From contig JAKECL010000085.1 in assembly GCA_030460725.1 (NCBI GenBank), positions 1 to 7,247 on the forward strand: a stretch of DNA of 7,247 nt. The letters run 5' to 3'. Both the position numbers and the translations under genes were made by a program. Origin of the DNA: Propionibacterium sp. GTDB lineage: Bacteria > Actinomycetota > Actinomycetes > Actinomycetales > Actinomycetaceae. Positions 1-5,951 of the stretch are shown here, in pieces. How positions within the stretch are numbered: position 1 is the first letter of the stretch; the number at the start of each line of letters is the position of its first letter. A model generated the notes under the pieces. It saw nothing but the letters and a program-made list of their open reading frames with translations. It was not told the DNA's origin and did not search any database.

Positions 1-633
1 GAGCGCCTCCGACCATCCCCGTGCCCTCTCGCGGGCATTGAGACGACCGGTCGGACCGCCGAGATGGGCGATCCGCGTCCTGCCGTGGTCCAGGAGGTGT
101 TCGGTGGCCATCCTCGCGTGCTGCCTCTCGTCAGTGTCCACGGCAATCAGATGGTCGTGTCCCGTGAGGTCATCCGAGTTCGGTGGCATGTTGAGGAGGA
201 CGACAGGCGAGTGGCTGGATTCGACGATGTCCAGGGGAAGTGGTTGCTCCACGCCGTACCAGAGCAGCGCAGCGACCTGTTGACTCATGAGTGTCTCGAG
301 GACGCCGACCTCCGTGTCCGCGCTGTCCTCGGAGTCCCCGATCAGCAGGGAGTACCCCCGGAGGTGGAACTCCCGTTCCAGGCATCTGACGAGCTGCGCA
401 AGGAAGGGATTGGCGAGGTCGGGGACGACGAGTCCGACGACACTGCTCTGCCCGAAAGCCAGGGCACGGGCGAGGTTGTTGGGTCGGTAGCCGGTCTCCT
501 CGATCGCCGCCAGCACCTTGCGACGAGTCTCTGCGGAGACGGGGCGGGGGCCGTTGTTCAGCACATAGCTGACGACGGCAGTGGAGGTACCTGCGACTCT
601 CGCCACTTCACCTTGGGTGGGTCGTCTGGCCAT
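1..633 (-). CDS. LacI-family transcriptional regulator, 3' end cut by window edge
   Basis: The reverse strand is open from ATG at 633 to the window edge, giving 211 residues of an expected 330-340. Residues 5-26 form the LacI-type helix-turn-helix (QGEVARVAGTSTAVVSYVLN), followed by RPVSAETRRKV and the hinge GYRPNNLARAL (about 48-58). The periplasmic-binding-protein-like sensor domain then begins at VVGLVVPDLANPF (65-77), with the usual DTDE (166-169) and HLGGP (190-194) stretches. The cytoplasmic protein should bind a palindromic operator and release it, or bind it, on a small-molecule ligand. The Shine-Dalgarno GGGAG (643-647) lies 9 nt before the start. The gene begins 16 bp after the transporter stop, so the two are probably cotranscribed and the transporter is its likely target. 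In the recognition helix the positions equal to LacI Tyr17, Gln18 and Arg22 are Thr, Ala and Tyr, so its operator should differ from lacO. The family is certain; the ligand is unknown. Confidence 0.93.
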   Translation of the reverse strand, partial: MARRPTQGEVARVAGTSTAVVSYVLNNGPRPVSAETRRKVLAAIEETGYRPNNLARALAFGQSSVVGLVVPDLANPFLAQLVRCLEREFHLRGYSLLIGDSEDSADTEVGVLETLMSQQVAALLWYGVEQPLPLDIVESSHSPVVLLNMPPNSDDLTGHDHLIAVDTDERQHARMATEHLLDHGRTRIAHLGGPTGRLNARERARGWSEAL

Positions 634-649
634 TGAGCCATTCTCCCAT

Positions 650-2023
650 TCAGATGGCGTCCTCGCGGAGCGCCAGGTCGCGCCCACGGGTCTCGGGTGC
701 GAAGAAGGTGGTGACCAGCCCGATACCTGCCATCACGACGAAGTAGATCGCCAACGGCACCCAGGAGCCCGATGCGGCGAGGAGCGCCGAGGCAACCATC
801 GGAGCCGTCCCTCCCGACAGGATCGACCCGAGTTCCTTCGCGATCGCCATCTTCGAGTAGCGGTGCTCGACCCCGAAGAGCTCGACACCGTAGGCAGCCT
901 GGACACCGAAGATCCCGAGGGAACCCAGCCACATCCCCACCACGATCACCGCGCCCACGACGATTGGCTTGCCGGACTGGAGCGCTGCGAAGGCCGGGAA
1001 CCCGTACAGGACCAGGAGGGCGCAGAACACCCTGTACACCACCCGGCGACCGAAGCGGTCCGAGAGCCACCCCGAGAAGGGGATGACGACGAACCCGAGC
1101 ACCGAGGCGATGAGCACCGCAGTCGTGGGAACGGTCTTGGAGACAGCGAGGGCATTCACGACGTATCCGATCAGGAACCCCTGCGCGATGTAGGAGGGAC
1201 CGTTCTCCCCGATACGGAGGCCGAGCATCACCATGAAGGCCTTCCACCCCGAGTCGCCGTCGGCGTTCCCGGACGCCGGGAGCTGCTCCAGGCTCTGGAC
1301 CTCGGAAGCCTTCTTCGCCTGGAACGCCTTGAAGACGGGGCTCTCGTCCATCGAGCGACGCAGGACCAGCGCCAGTGCTGCCACCAGAACGGAAGCGAGG
1401 AAGGGGATGCGCCAGCCCCAGGACACGACGTCCTCGTGGGGCAGCATCAGCACGAGCAACCAGACCGAGGACGCCAGCAGTGTTCCGCTGTTGGAGCCCA
1501 CCCCGATCAGGGAGGTGACCAGGCCACGGTGGCGGGTGGGGGCGTACTCGGCCAGCATCACCGCTCCGCCGGAGAGCTCGGCTCCTGCGCCGAAGCCCTG
1601 GAGGATGCGGAGCATGATGAGGATGGCGGGTGCCCAGGCCCCGATGTGGGCATAGCTCGGAACCAGGCCGATGGCAGTGGTGGACAGACCCATCAAGGTC
1701 ACGGTGAAGATCAGGATCTTCTTCCGTCCGTGTCGGTCCCCCAGGTGTCCCAGGACGATCGCGCCGACCGGTCTGGCCAGGAAGCCGACGGCGTAGGTGG
1801 CGAAGGAGGACAGGAGCGCCACCAGTACGGTCTGCTCCGGGAAGAACACGTCGCTGAAGACAAGACCGGCGGCCAGCCCGTAGAGCGCGAAGTCCACGTA
1901 CTCCATGGTCGTGCCGAGCCAGATCGACACCACCGCGGAGAAGAAACTCCGGCGCCCGTGTCGGGTCTCCAGGTGAAGGTCGGCATCCTGGGCCGACTCG
2001 GACGCCACCGCTGGATTCGTCAT
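650..2023 (-). CDS. MFS transporter, metabolite:H+ symporter (MHS) type
   Basis: A 457-residue inner-membrane protein with about 12 hydrophobic segments separated by a hydrophilic central loop (about 222-260), the usual size for the MHS branch of the major facilitator superfamily (relatives include ProP, ShiA and KgtP). Visible signatures are MEYVDFALYGLAAGLVF (40-56), the loop 2-3 motif A GHLGDRHGRKK (92-102), the GWRIPFL motif (203-209) and the second-half counterpart SDRFGRR (321-327). It should import an organic acid, osmolyte or similar small solute with protons; the substrate cannot be told. The start is ATG 2023, chosen because GGAGG (2029-2033) sits 5 nt upstream. The reading frame stays open upstream, but that stretch runs antisense through the next gene and reads as low-quality sequence. 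The downstream LacI gene and the palindrome in the upstream intergenic region suggest substrate-responsive control. A LacI partner is a little unusual, since these regulators more often serve sugar uptake. Confidence 0.93.
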   Translation of the reverse strand: MTNPAVASESAQDADLHLETRHGRRSFFSAVVSIWLGTTMEYVDFALYGLAAGLVFSDVFFPEQTVLVALLSSFATYAVGFLARPVGAIVLGHLGDRHGRKKILIFTVTLMGLSTTAIGLVPSYAHIGAWAPAILIMLRILQGFGAGAELSGGAVMLAEYAPTRHRGLVTSLIGVGSNSGTLLASSVWLLVLMLPHEDVVSWGWRIPFLASVLVAALALVLRRSMDESPVFKAFQAKKASEVQSLEQLPASGNADGDSGWKAFMVMLGLRIGENGPSYIAQGFLIGYVVNALAVSKTVPTTAVLIASVLGFVVIPFSGWLSDRFGRRVVYRVFCALLVLYGFPAFAALQSGKPIVVGAVIVVGMWLGSLGIFGVQAAYGVELFGVEHRYSKMAIAKELGSILSGGTAPMVASALLAASGSWVPLAIYFVVMAGIGLVTTFFAPETRGRDLALREDAI

Positions 2024-2040
2024 CGAAACCTCCGTGTTGG

Positions 2041-2069
2041 TTGACCCGTGGAGTACAAGCGCATAGACT
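2041..2069 (+). promoter_or_regulatory. Sigma70-type promoter of the MgtC-family gene
   Basis: TTGACC (2041-2046, 5/6 to the -35 consensus) and TAGACT (2064-2069, 4/6 to the -10 consensus) are separated by exactly 17 nt. Transcription would start near 2076 and give a leader of about 50 nt before the GTG at 2129. The leader is too short for a known magnesium riboswitch. A 5-bp GC hairpin (2103-2116) lies just before the Shine-Dalgarno. Confidence 0.5.
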
Positions 2070-2070
2070 C
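2051..2070. promoter_or_regulatory. Putative LacI-family operator (20-bp imperfect palindrome)
   Basis: GAGTACAAGCGCATAGACTC matches its own reverse complement at 14 of 20 positions: GAGT/ACTC at the ends, GCGC in the centre, and one further symmetric A/T pair. A central CpG is typical of LacI-family operators, where a hinge-helix leucine enters the minor groove; the regulator encoded nearby has that ARAL hinge. The site lies between the transporter and the MgtC-family gene and overlaps the spacer and -10 of the MgtC promoter. It also overlaps a weaker candidate promoter for the transporter. The link to the neighbouring regulator is inference. Confidence 0.45.
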
Positions 2071-2081
2071 CCCGCACGCAA
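2052..2081 (-). promoter_or_regulatory. Weak candidate promoter of the transporter-lacI unit
   Basis: On the minus strand TTGCGT (2081-2076, 3/6) and TGTACT (2057-2052, 4/6) are 18 nt apart, which would place the start of transcription near 2045 and leave a leader of about 22 nt. The match is poor and the call rests mainly on its position in the divergent intergenic region. Confidence 0.22.
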
Positions 2082-2128
2082 AGCTCATCGACGGTGAGGA
2101 TCCGCCCACCGGGGCGAAGGGACCGACG

Positions 2129-2833
2129 GTGCGCATCCAATGGATCAGTGACACGATCCTGACCCAGCTCGCCCTGCTCGCCATCGCATTCCTCCTCTCG
2201 GCGATCATCGGCCTGGAGCGTCAGCACCGCCTGAAGGCCGCAGGAGTGAAGACCCACAGCCTGGTGGGCCTCGGATCCGCGCTGTTCACACTGGTCTCCG
2301 CCTACGGGTTCTCCGACATCTCGACGGCCGCATCGGTGGATCCCACACGCGTGGCGGCCCAGATCGTCTCCGGAATCGGGTTCCTGGGAGCCGGGGTGAT
2401 CTTCGTGCGCCATGACACCGTCTCCGGTCTGACGACCGCCGCCTCGATCTGGGTCACCGCTGCAGTGGGCATGGCCTGTGGAGCAGGAACCCCGACCCTT
2501 GCCTGCGCAACGGCCGCGCTCTACCTCGTGTCCGTCTTCGTACTGGGGAGAATGACCCATCTCTTCGTCAGTTCTCCGGACTGTCTGGTCCTCGTGCGGT
2601 ACCGGGAGGGGATCGGCGCACTTCGGAACACCTTGGTGACCGCTGCCGACCAGGGCTACGAGGCTCTGCTCACGGACACCCGCAACATCAGCCGTCCCGG
2701 GCGGGAACGACGCTTCCAGGCGACCATCCGCCTGAGGAACACCACTGAGCAGTCGGCGGAGCCGTTCCTCACTGCGGTCCCGGAGATCCCGGGCGTTCTC
2801 TCGGCGAAGCTGATGAAGGGCGAACTCGACTGA
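2129..2833 (+). CDS. MgtC/SapB-family membrane protein
   Basis: A 234-residue protein with about four membrane segments in residues 8-140 and a soluble C-terminal domain (about 150-234) that resembles the ACT-like tail of MgtC. Family marks are IIGLERQHRLKAAGVKTHSL (26-45), the glycine-rich SGIGFLGAGVIF (81-92) and GLTTAASIWVTAAVG (100-114). In Salmonella and Mycobacterium, MgtC supports growth at low Mg2+ and survival in host cells, and it affects the F1Fo ATP synthase. Other family members, including SapB-like ones, have no settled role, and none can be assigned here. The start is GTG 2129, with AAGGGA (2117-2122) 6 nt upstream and the hydrophobic N-terminus beginning immediately. An in-frame GTG at 2048 is unlikely because it falls inside the predicted promoter and lacks a Shine-Dalgarno. 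The gene is divergent from the MFS transporter and may share its control region. It is probably monocistronic. Confidence 0.9.
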   Translation: MRIQWISDTILTQLALLAIAFLLSAIIGLERQHRLKAAGVKTHSLVGLGSALFTLVSAYGFSDISTAASVDPTRVAAQIVSGIGFLGAGVIFVRHDTVSGLTTAASIWVTAAVGMACGAGTPTLACATAALYLVSVFVLGRMTHLFVSSPDCLVLVRYREGIGALRNTLVTAADQGYEALLTDTRNISRPGRERRFQATIRLRNTTEQSAEPFLTAVPEIPGVLSAKLMKGELD

Positions 2834-2855
2834 TCGGGTTGCCTTCGGCATCCGA
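2834..2855 (+). terminator. Hairpin directly after the MgtC-family gene, possible terminator
   Basis: The arms TCGGGTTGCC and GGCATCCGA pair over nine base pairs, including one G-T wobble and one bulged T, around a TTC loop. The hairpin starts at the base after the stop codon. No T-run follows, so it is either a U-poor terminator, as seen in GC-rich bacteria, or only an mRNA end stabiliser. A second possible stem (GGGAC 2859-2863 with GTCCC 2873-2877) follows. Confidence 0.4.
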
Positions 2856-2910
2856 CCCGGGACCGCACCCGTGTCCCCCGCCCGGGAGCATGGGGGCGGC
2901 AGGTCAATGC

Positions 2911-2916
2911 CAGAAT
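2911..2916 (+). promoter_or_regulatory. Candidate -10 box for leaderless transcription of the operon
   Basis: CAGAAT (4/6 to TATAAT) ends 6 nt before the ATG at 2923. No Shine-Dalgarno precedes that ATG, and a transcript starting at the A of the ATG would be leaderless, which is common in actinobacteria. No convincing -35 box is visible. The support is only spacing plus the missing Shine-Dalgarno. Confidence 0.25.
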
Positions 2917-2922
2917 GGCCCC

Positions 2923-3711
2923 ATGGAGCTGCACACCCATCTCGCCGCGACCGACCATCCGCTCGGGACCGTCCTCATCACCCACGGATACGCGGAGCAC
3001 TCCGGGCGCTATGCCCACGTCGTCTCCGCACTGACCGAGGGGGGCTGGGACGTACACACCCATGATCTGCCCGGTCACGGCACTGCACCAGGCCCTCGGG
3101 CGCGTGTGGACGTGGGGGCGTTGATCCTCGACCACCTGCGCCTGCGGCGCGAGGCATTGGAGCGTTCACGCACGGAAGGCCTCTTCCTACTGGGCCATTC
3201 CATGGGCGCCACCATCGCCGCTGCCTCCTCCCTGCTGGAGGGCGACCGACTCAACGGGGTCGTCCTCACGGGCCCGGCCCTGCGCCCCGACCCCTCAATG
3301 CCCAGCTCCGTTGCCCACTCCCTGCTGCCCATGGCGCGCATGGCACCGGGGACGCCCACGGTCCACCTCGACGACGCCCGCATCTCACGCGTGGCCGACG
3401 TGGTCCGGGAGTACCGGGAGGACCCCTTGGTCTACCACGGTCGGGTCCCCCTGCTCACCGCGGTGACCCTGGTGGTCCAGGGCGACCGCGTCATCGACAA
3501 TGCGGCAATGCTCACGGTGCCCACCCTCATCCTCCACGGAGGCGCGGACGCCCTGGCCCATGTCGAAGGCTCCCGGGAGTACGTCGAACGCACCCGCACG
3601 GCGGAGGTGCACCTGCGCATCATTGACGGCGCCTACCACGAGATCCTCAACGAACCGGAGGGACCGGCCCTCCTGCAGGACATCATGATGTGGATGGACG
3701 CGCGCCGATGA
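2923..3711 (+). CDS. Alpha/beta hydrolase, monoacylglycerol lipase-like
   Basis: A 262-residue cytoplasmic protein of the serine-hydrolase group that includes monoacylglycerol lipases and lysophospholipases (Hydrolase_4 type). The order is canonical: strand and oxyanion-loop HGYAEHSGRY (21-30), DLPGHGTAPGPRARVD (48-63) as in the GHG-x-SxGxRxHV region of monoacylglycerol lipases, nucleophile elbow GHSMG with Ser93, acid Asp209 in HGGAD, and base His239 in GAYHEILNEPE. There is no signal peptide or membrane segment. The likely reaction is hydrolysis of a monoacylglycerol or other small ester; the exact substrate is unknown. ATG 2923 is preferred because it fits the family's usual N-terminus. 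An in-frame ATG at 2890 and a TTG at 2839 would add low-complexity residues. It is the first gene of a three-gene unit: its stop overlaps the next start as ATGA. Confidence 0.9.
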   Translation: MELHTHLAATDHPLGTVLITHGYAEHSGRYAHVVSALTEGGWDVHTHDLPGHGTAPGPRARVDVGALILDHLRLRREALERSRTEGLFLLGHSMGATIAAASSLLEGDRLNGVVLTGPALRPDPSMPSSVAHSLLPMARMAPGTPTVHLDDARISRVADVVREYREDPLVYHGRVPLLTAVTLVVQGDRVIDNAAMLTVPTLILHGGADALAHVEGSREYVERTRTAEVHLRIIDGAYHEILNEPEGPALLQDIMMWMDARR

Positions 3712-4835
3712 CGGAGGACGCCCTCGTCGGCACACGCGCCCGCCACCGGGCGGAGGCCACGCTGCCATCCCAGCCTTCGCTCACCGAGGCACCCCCCACG
3801 CCACCGGGGCGGCGCGACCTGTCGACCCTGCCCAAGGCACACCTCCACCTGCACTTCACAGGTGCCATGCGCCCCCAGACGCTGGTGGAGCTCGCCCACG
3901 AATCCGGGGTCCGCCTGCCGCCCCACCTGCTGGACCTCGACCCCCTCAAGGTCCCGGCCGATGCGCGCGGCTGGTTCCGCTTCCAACGCTCCTATGACTC
4001 CGCCCGCACCCTGGTGCGCTCCGAGGCCGTCATGCGTCGCATCGTCCACGAGGCAGCCGAGGATGAGGCCACGGAGGGCTCCGTCCATCTGGAGATGCAG
4101 GTGGACCCCACGTCCTACGCTCCCTGGGTGGGTGGGCTCACCCCCGCCCTGGAGATCATCCTGGACGAGGCGGAGGTTGCCTCACGTGACACCGGCGTCC
4201 AGGTGAGTGTGGTGGTTGCGGCCTCACGCACACGCCACCCCCTGGATGCCCGCACCCTGGCACGGCTGGCCGCACAGTACGCGGGACGCGGAGCGGGCAA
4301 GGTCGTCGGCTTCGGACTGTCGAACGACGAGAGGGTGGGCGACACCTCCGCCTTCTCCACCGCCTTCCACATCGCCCGGGACGCCGGACTGGCGGCCCTG
4401 CCCCACGGCGGCGAACTCCTGGGGCCGCACTCGGTGCGCGAGGTGGTCGCGGCGCTGGGGCCCACCCGGCTGGGACACGGCGTGCGCGCCACCGAGGACC
4501 CGGCTCTCCTGGACAGGCTGGTGGAGGACCACATCGCCTTCGAGGTCTGCCCCACCTCCAATGTCCGCCTGGGCGTCTACCCGGACCTGCGCCGGGTCCC
4601 CCTGGAGGTCTTCATGGAGCATGGTGCGACCGTGGCGCTGGGCGCCGATGACCCGCTGCTCTTCCACTCCCGCCTGCTGGCCCAGTATGCGGCGGCCCGC
4701 GACGTGCACGGCCTCACCGACGCCCAGCTGGCGACACTGGCCCACCAGTCCGTGGACGCATCCCTGGTCGGGGAGGAGGAGCAGCGTGAATGGCACCGAC
4801 GCATCGATGCCTGGCTCGCAGCCGACCCCACCTGA
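3708..4835 (+). CDS. add: Adenosine deaminase-family enzyme
   Basis: A 375-residue metal-dependent amidohydrolase. Zinc-site and catalytic residues are all present: His47 and His49 in HLHLHFTGAM, His233 and Glu236 in PHGGE, His257 in RLGHGVRA, and Asp314-Asp315 in ALGADDPLLF; CPTSN (281-285) is also typical. Adenosine deaminases turn (deoxy)adenosine into (deoxy)inosine in purine salvage. Two ligand contacts known from mouse ADA differ: Asp19, which binds the ribose 5'-OH, is Thr51, and Gly184 is Asn206 in GLSNDE. From memory this variant is common in actinobacteria, so activity on adenosine is likely but unproven. Another 6-aminopurine or pterin-like substrate is possible. The start ATG 3708 overlaps the previous stop (ATGA), giving coupled translation. 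No ATG, GTG or TTG follows before the active-site motif, so the roughly 40-residue Pro/Thr/Ala-rich leader appears to be real. An in-frame ATG at 3690 is the only nearby alternative. Confidence 0.9.
   Translation: MTEDALVGTRARHRAEATLPSQPSLTEAPPTPPGRRDLSTLPKAHLHLHFTGAMRPQTLVELAHESGVRLPPHLLDLDPLKVPADARGWFRFQRSYDSARTLVRSEAVMRRIVHEAAEDEATEGSVHLEMQVDPTSYAPWVGGLTPALEIILDEAEVASRDTGVQVSVVVAASRTRHPLDARTLARLAAQYAGRGAGKVVGFGLSNDERVGDTSAFSTAFHIARDAGLAALPHGGELLGPHSVREVVAALGPTRLGHGVRATEDPALLDRLVEDHIAFEVCPTSNVRLGVYPDLRRVPLEVFMEHGATVALGADDPLLFHSRLLAQYAAARDVHGLTDAQLATLAHQSVDASLVGEEEQREWHRRIDAWLAADPT
4775..4780 (+). promoter_or_regulatory. Shine-Dalgarno inside the deaminase gene, fixes start of next gene
   Basis: GGAGGA ends 5 nt before the GTG at 4786, within a longer purine run (4771-4781) that also encodes Gly-Glu-Glu-Glu in the deaminase. 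It is the strongest ribosome-binding site in the operon and is why GTG 4786 is preferred over ATG 4807, which has none. Confidence 0.7.
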
Positions 4836-5880
4836 GGACCTGCGCGCCCGCCTCCAGCGGTTGCGCTCGCGCCTGGACCATCTGGAGGACCTGCTGCCCG
4901 ACCGGCGCTCACGTCCACTGTGGCACTGGTACACCCAGCTGGAGGCCCATCAGGACGGGAGGGGATCTCACCCCGGGGCGGACGGGGTGCCCACGACACC
5001 GGAGGCCGGGGTGCCCACGGAGGCGCAAGGTCCCGAGCAGCCCACAGAGCCCGGGGGTTCGTCCGCCGTCGACGACGACACGGTCGACAACCGCCCGCTC
5101 GACGCACGCCCGGTGTCCGGCGCCCCCTGGGCGCGCATCCCACCGATCCTGGAACGTGCCCCCATCGCCCTGGAGGACTGGACCTCCTCCTTCGGACACC
5201 GCCTGTGGTTGGAACGCGGCCGCAACCTGCCGCCGGGCCCGCAGGCCTACCGCACCCCCACGCGTGGATCCACGGGCGAGACACCTCCGCGCACCGTCGT
5301 GGGCGTGCCCGGCATCTGGGAGGACTGGCGCCACTTCCACGTGTGGGCGCAGGTCCTGCACGACGCCGGCTGGGACGTCCACCTCCTGGAGGAGCTGGGC
5401 GACATGACCTCCCCCATCCCGGACCTCGCCCTCCGCGTCCAGGAGTACCTGCAGCTGCACGACCTGCACGATGTCGTCCTGGTCGCCCACTCCAAGGGCG
5501 GTCTGGTCGGGAAGTCCGTGATGCTGGGCCCCGAGGGCTCCCGTGTGCGAGGCCTGATCGCCTGTGCGACCCCCTTCGCCGGAGCGCCCATCACGCGCCT
5601 CTTCCCCACCACGGAGCTCGCCGAGCTCTCCCCCGGCTCCCCCACCATCACCGAACTGGCTGGCGAGGACGCCGTCAACTGCCGCATCATCCAGGTGGAG
5701 GCGACGTGGGACCAGTCGGTGCCGCCCTCGCCCCTGACGGGCGTGCGCCACGTGACACTGCCAATCCGAGGACATTCCTCCATGCTCTACAGCACCGAGG
5801 TCGCCCGCACGCTCACCGTTCTGGCCCGCCAGCTCTTCGACGAGGGCGGCGCCACCCGCCCGGTGGTGCCCCACCCGTAG
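4786..5880 (+). CDS. Alpha/beta hydrolase (lipase/esterase-like) with long N-terminal region
   Basis: A 364-residue protein with no signal peptide, so probably cytoplasmic. Residues 17-40 are a charged heptad-like helix (coiled-coil potential), 55-112 are Pro/Gly/Asp-rich and look disordered, and 114-160 are a conserved-looking linker (WARIPPILERAPIALEDW). The hydrolase core runs from VVGVPGIWEDW (171-181) to the end. Its nucleophile elbow is AHSKGGL with Ser236; the likely acid is Asp309 (TWDQSVP) and the base is His330 (GHSSMLYS). ATPFAGAP (261-268) matches the strand after the elbow in lipases and PGAP1-like acyl hydrolases. The substrate is unknown. The start GTG 4786 has a strong Shine-Dalgarno and overlaps the deaminase gene by 50 nt. 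The frame stays open further upstream inside the deaminase gene, but that part is a shadow. It is unrelated in detail to the monoacylglycerol lipase-like gene two positions upstream, so this is not a recent duplication. Confidence 0.82.
   Translation: MNGTDASMPGSQPTPPEDLRARLQRLRSRLDHLEDLLPDRRSRPLWHWYTQLEAHQDGRGSHPGADGVPTTPEAGVPTEAQGPEQPTEPGGSSAVDDDTVDNRPLDARPVSGAPWARIPPILERAPIALEDWTSSFGHRLWLERGRNLPPGPQAYRTPTRGSTGETPPRTVVGVPGIWEDWRHFHVWAQVLHDAGWDVHLLEELGDMTSPIPDLALRVQEYLQLHDLHDVVLVAHSKGGLVGKSVMLGPEGSRVRGLIACATPFAGAPITRLFPTTELAELSPGSPTITELAGEDAVNCRIIQVEATWDQSVPPSPLTGVRHVTLPIRGHSSMLYSTEVARTLTVLARQLFDEGGATRPVVPHP
5848..5870. terminator. Strong hairpin at the 3' end of the operon, possible terminator
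   Basis: GGCGCCACC and GGTGGTGCC pair over nine base pairs (eight Watson-Crick, one G-T) around a five-base loop. It ends 7 nt before the stop codon of the second hydrolase gene. No T-run follows on either strand. It may help end transcription between the two converging genes or protect the mRNA 3' end. It also encodes the C-terminal residues GGATRPVV. The 71 bp between the stops (5881-5951) show no better terminator. Confidence 0.3.
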
Positions 5881-5951
5881 CGGTGCCCCTCGCGGTGGAG
5901 CGGATGCGGGTTGGGGTCAGCGAGCACTGCGTGGGCCCTCGGCGCCGGTTG

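Noticed and set aside
64..636. 190-codon plus-strand frame at the left end
   Set aside because: It is antisense to the LacI-family gene, which has full helix-turn-helix and sensor-domain motifs.
558..2081. Long minus- and plus-strand frames across the transporter region (507 and 487 codons)
   Set aside because: They lack recognisable motifs or membrane segments and arise from third-position GC bias opposite or out of frame with the transporter.
2103..2116. 5-bp GC hairpin in the MgtC leader as a riboswitch or thermosensor
   Set aside because: The leader is only about 50 nt and the stem is too short to support a regulatory RNA call.
2048..2128. GTG 2048 as the start of the MgtC-family gene
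   Set aside because: It lies inside the predicted promoter, has no Shine-Dalgarno, and adds a polar stretch not expected in the family.
650..2851. A 733-codon minus-strand frame that would extend the transporter far upstream
   Set aside because: The extra 276 residues run antisense through the MgtC-family gene and look like random GC-rich translation; a clear Shine-Dalgarno marks ATG 2023.
4207..4785. Long in-frame upstream extension of the second hydrolase inside the deaminase gene
   Set aside because: The translation is Trp/Arg/Pro/Ser-rich shadow sequence of the deaminase, whose own frame carries all the family motifs.
5865..5889. GGTGCCCC repeated 17 bp apart around the hydrolase stop
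   Set aside because: An eight-base GC-rich direct repeat is expected by chance in DNA of this composition.
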